Assembly: GCF_002198655.1 (NCBI RefSeq)
Contig: NZ_MWLN01000212.1
Span: forward strand, 12,529-68,859
Source: Kineosporia sp. A_224
GTDB taxonomy: Bacteria > Actinomycetota > Actinomycetes > Actinomycetales > Kineosporiaceae
Length of the DNA stretch: 56,331 nt
Direction of reading: 5' to 3'
Below, in pieces: positions 53,938 through 56,331 of the stretch. The position numbers and the translations under genes were made by a program. Under the pieces are notes generated by a model. That model had not been told where the DNA came from and searched no databases. It saw only the letters and a program-made list of their open reading frames with translations. Position 1 is the first letter of the stretch. Each line of letters opens with the position of its first letter.

Positions 53938-54998
53938 GCGCGGCCGTGTCGAGCCCGCTCGGAGCGACGCTCCTGGGGCAGCCCACGAACAGTCGCAGCT
54001 TCCTCGTCGCGGGGCTCATCCTCGTCTTCCTCGGCCTCGCGACCGCCGCCGCGGTCGTCATCGGGATGGTCACCCGGGCCCAGACCCCGGCCGAGCAGAT
54101 GCAGCGCAAGCTGTCGATCTACACCCTCGCCGGGCGCCCGACCGCTCGTCGGGGCCCGACCGCCGCTCCGGTCACCCCGTCGGTGCTCGGCGACACCGCG
54201 CTCGCCCGTTCGGCGGTGGAGCTCGCCGGCCGGGTCACCCGCAGCCGCGGTCTGGACACCTCCGTCGATGCCCAGCTCGAGGCGGCCGGGCTGCCGCTGC
54301 GGACCGCGGAGTGGCTGCTCATCCAGGTCGGCGTGGCGGTCGGGATCTCGGTCGTCTTCCTCGTGGTCTCCGGGGGCAGCCTGCTCGCGACGTTGCTCGG
54401 CCTCGTGCTCGGTCTCACCGGCCCGTGGATCCTCCTCACGATCCGGCGCGACCAGCGGGAGAGCGCGTTCCTCACCCAGCTCCCCGACACCCTGCAGCTC
54501 ATCGCCGGCAGCCTCCAGGCCGGGCACTCGCTGCCCCAGTCGCTGGACACCGTCGTCCGCGAGGGCCGGCCGCCGATGTCCACCGAGTTCAACCGGGCCC
54601 TCATCGAGACCCGCCTGGGCCGGACCGTCGAGGACGCCCTCGACGGCATCGCGGCCCGGACGGCGAGCGACGACTTCTCGTGGGTCGTCATGGCGATCCG
54701 GGTGCAGCGCGAGGTCGGCGGCAACCTCGCGGAGCTCCTCCAGACCGTCGGCGACACGATCCGGGAGCGTCAGCGGCTGCGCCGCCAGGTCAAGGTGCTC
54801 TCCGCCGAAGGGCGCCTCTCGGCATGGATCCTCGGCTCGATGCCCGTCGTGTTCGCGATCTACCTCGTGCTCGTGAAGCCGAACTACATCCAGCCGATGT
54901 TCCGTGAGGGCATCGGGCTGCTGATGATCGGACTCGCGGCCCTCCTTCTCGCCGTCGGCGCGTTCTGGATCAGTCGGGCCGTCAAGGTGGAGGTCTGA
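53934..54998 (+). CDS. tadB: TadB-type inner membrane platform protein
   Basis: 354-residue GspF/TadB-family protein with four to five hydrophobic helices (FLVAGLILVFLGLATAAAVV; LIQVGVAVGISVVFLVVSGG; LATLLGLVLGLTGPWILL; two at the C-terminus) and the cytoplasmic F domain LPDTLQLIAGSLQAGHSLPQ, then RLGRTVEDALDGIAARTASD. It forms the membrane platform moved by CpaF. The GTG at 53934 overlaps the cpaF stop. Confidence 0.9.
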   Translation: MSAAVSSPLGATLLGQPTNSRSFLVAGLILVFLGLATAAAVVIGMVTRAQTPAEQMQRKLSIYTLAGRPTARRGPTAAPVTPSVLGDTALARSAVELAGRVTRSRGLDTSVDAQLEAAGLPLRTAEWLLIQVGVAVGISVVFLVVSGGSLLATLLGLVLGLTGPWILLTIRRDQRESAFLTQLPDTLQLIAGSLQAGHSLPQSLDTVVREGRPPMSTEFNRALIETRLGRTVEDALDGIAARTASDDFSWVVMAIRVQREVGGNLAELLQTVGDTIRERQRLRRQVKVLSAEGRLSAWILGSMPVVFAIYLVLVKPNYIQPMFREGIGLLMIGLAALLLAVGAFWISRAVKVEV

Positions 54999-54999
54999 C

Positions 55000-55941
55000 A
55001 TGCTCAGCGCGAACCTGCTGCTCGCGATCGGTCTCCTGCTGGTCTTCCTCGCGCTCACCTGCACGTTCACCTGGGTCGCGTTGCGCATGGTCGGCCCGTC
55101 GGGCGTCGAGCGGTCGCTCGCCGCGATCGGTCAGGTCGCCGCTCCCCGCGACCTGCGGGCGCAGCAGCTCCAGCGCCCCTTCTCGGAGCGCGTCGTCGAC
55201 CCGCTGCTCACCTCGTTCGTGCAGGTCGGCCACCGCTTCACACCGGACGACCGGGTGCTCCGGATCCGCCGCAGGCTCGACCTCGCCGGCAACCCCGTGG
55301 GCTGGGACGCCGACCGCATCCTCGGCCTCAAGGCGCTCGGCGGCCTCGTCGGCGCGGTCCTCGGGCTGTTCGGGGCGCTGGTCCTCGGCGGCGGTCCGCT
55401 CTGGCTGCTCGTGGCGACCGTCGTCGTCGGCCTGCTCGGGTGGGCGGTCCCCTCGCTGTGGCTCTACCAGACCGCCCACGACCGGTCGGAACGGCTGCGC
55501 CGCGACCTCCCGGACGCCATGGACCTCCTGACGATCTCGGTCGAGGCCGGCATGGCGTTCGACGCCGCCGTCGCCCAGGTCGCCCGCAAGACGGCGGGCC
55601 CGGTCGCGCAGGAGTTCACCCGGATGCTTCAGGAGATGCAGATCGGGACCGGGCGGATGCAGGCCCTGCGTGCGCTCGCCGACCGCTCGGACGTCCCTGA
55701 GCTCCAGTCGTTCGTGGGCGCTATGGTCCAGGCAGACGCTTTCGGCATCCCGGTCGCGAGCGTCCTGCGGGTCCAGTCGAAGGAGACGCGGACCAAGCGC
55801 AGCCAGCGCGCGGAGGAGGCAGCGCAGCGGGTGCCGATCAAGATCCTGCTCCCGCTCATCTTCTGTATCCTTCCGTGTCTGTTCATCATCATCCTGGGCC
55901 CGGCGGTGATCACCATCCTGCAGAACCTGAAAGGTCTCTGA
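55000..55941 (+). CDS. tadC: TadC-type inner membrane platform protein
   Basis: 313-residue partner of TadB: one N-terminal helix, a central pair and a C-terminal helix (LLPLIFCILPCLFIIILGPA), with the GspF domain LPDAMDLLTISVEAGMAFDA and MQIGTGRMQALRALADRSD. ATG 55000 starts one base after the tadB stop; its stop overlaps the next ATG by one base. It completes the core tad set; no outer-membrane secretin is expected in this organism. Confidence 0.9.
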   Translation: MLSANLLLAIGLLLVFLALTCTFTWVALRMVGPSGVERSLAAIGQVAAPRDLRAQQLQRPFSERVVDPLLTSFVQVGHRFTPDDRVLRIRRRLDLAGNPVGWDADRILGLKALGGLVGAVLGLFGALVLGGGPLWLLVATVVVGLLGWAVPSLWLYQTAHDRSERLRRDLPDAMDLLTISVEAGMAFDAAVAQVARKTAGPVAQEFTRMLQEMQIGTGRMQALRALADRSDVPELQSFVGAMVQADAFGIPVASVLRVQSKETRTKRSQRAEEAAQRVPIKILLPLIFCILPCLFIIILGPAVITILQNLKGL

Positions 55942-56331
55942 TGGCTCGGCTCCTCGTCGTGTCCCGGTCCATGGCGCTCGCGCTCCGACTGGCGGACTCG
56001 CACGAGGTCGTCGAGCACCCCGCCGAGGCGCTGGACTCCCTGGACCCGGACGGCCAGATCGACGTCGTCGTCCTCGACGTCGGCGAGCCGGCGACCGCGG
56101 TGTCGGTGCTCGACACCCTCCGGCGGCGCGGCAGCGCCGTGCCGGTCCTCATCGTGTCCGGGTACCAGCCGGCCTGGGCCGGGCTCGCCGCGCTCGACCT
56201 GCCCGGTGTCGTCGTCGTACCCCTGCCGATCACCCGGACGGCGCTCCTCACCGGGATCGAGCGGCTGGAGTCCGGCCCAGGCCGGCTGGTACCCGGACAC
56301 GATGAGGACCGGCACGGCGCTGCCGCGCCGC
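55941..56331 (+). CDS. Receiver-like protein at the end of the tad operon, partial
   Basis: Reading frame open to the window end (130 codons seen). It begins MARLLVVSRSMALALRLADS and resembles a receiver fold, with Asp in VVVLDVGEPATAVS and the VPVLIVSGYQPAWAGL strand, but it lacks the acidic pair after the first strand and no clear Lys is seen at the usual place, so it is probably an atypical receiver. The codons from 56272 onward are the reverse complement of 56123-56182 and may not belong to the true gene. Confidence 0.6.
   Translation, partial: MARLLVVSRSMALALRLADSHEVVEHPAEALDSLDPDGQIDVVVLDVGEPATAVSVLDTLRRRGSAVPVLIVSGYQPAWAGLAALDLPGVVVVPLPITRTALLTGIERLESGPGRLVPGHDEDRHGAAAP
56123..56331. 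repeat. 60-bp perfect inverted repeat closing the window
   Basis: 56123-56182 and 56272-56331 are exact reverse complements with an 89-bp core; the match runs into the last base of the window and may continue beyond it. Confidence 0.92.

Overview
The window is about 56 kb of very GC-rich, gene-dense actinobacterial DNA. Gene content suggests the order Micrococcales, possibly the Intrasporangiaceae and relatives; this is inference from gene content, not a taxonomic assignment. The evidence is a three-subunit type B succinate dehydrogenase, a MacS-type histidine kinase, an Rv2175c-family regulator, a PASTA-domain Ser/Thr kinase, an exact actinobacterial LexA box, an exact DtxR/IdeR-type iron box, and many genes whose -10 box lies about 6 nt before a GTG or ATG start, which suggests leaderless mRNA.

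Layout. At 1-5.4 kb (minus) is an SOS-type operon: DUF6504, a SAV_6107-type HEPN protein and a DnaE2-type polymerase cut by the window edge. A Fic protein lies divergently (5.6-6.9 kb). At 7.1-10.5 kb is sdhCAB, followed by an iron-regulated DUF2470-type gene and a YbaK-type deacylase. From 11.9 to 17.4 kb lies a late-carotenoid block: CrtA-like monooxygenase, DUF4126 membrane protein, CruF-type hydratase, glycosyltransferase, a broken lipoprotein gene and a CrtD-like desaturase. It ends at a striking mirror-image array of ten ~32-bp repeats (17.45-17.76 kb). Then come a CDP-alcohol phosphatidyltransferase, a SIMPL protein, an SDR and MetF. At 21.2-24.9 kb is the early-carotenoid operon crtE-crtI-crtB.

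From 20 to 48 kb the gene set follows, as I remember it, the Mycobacterium tuberculosis Rv2172c-Rv2187 region: MetF, prenyl synthase, Rv2175c protein, Ser/Thr kinase, AroG, acyltransferase, ArsA-like ATPase, SRPBCC protein, FadD15. Interspersed are a LysM/SLT lytic transglycosylase, threonine aldolase, a sulfite-oxidase-like protein, a MacS/NarL two-component pair, hydrolases, two ROK kinases and small zinc-ribbon proteins. From 47.9 kb to the end is a tad (Flp-type pilus/secretion) operon: TadE, TadG-like, CpaB, TadZ, CpaF, TadB, TadC and an atypical receiver protein that runs off the end. No pilin gene is visible.

How the parts fit: the two carotenoid blocks together would build a C40 backbone (CrtE/CrtB/CrtI) and turn an acyclic carotene into a hydrated, further desaturated, possibly oxygenated and glycosylated pigment. 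No cyclase and no lycopene elongase is present here.

Two near-perfect fold-back inverted duplications stand out: 15368-15515, inside the lipoprotein gene, and 56123-56331, at the very end of the window. Each is the reverse complement of a coding segment 70-90 nt upstream. They may be assembly or amplification artefacts, template-switch mutations or (the first) an invertible switch; the sequence alone cannot decide.
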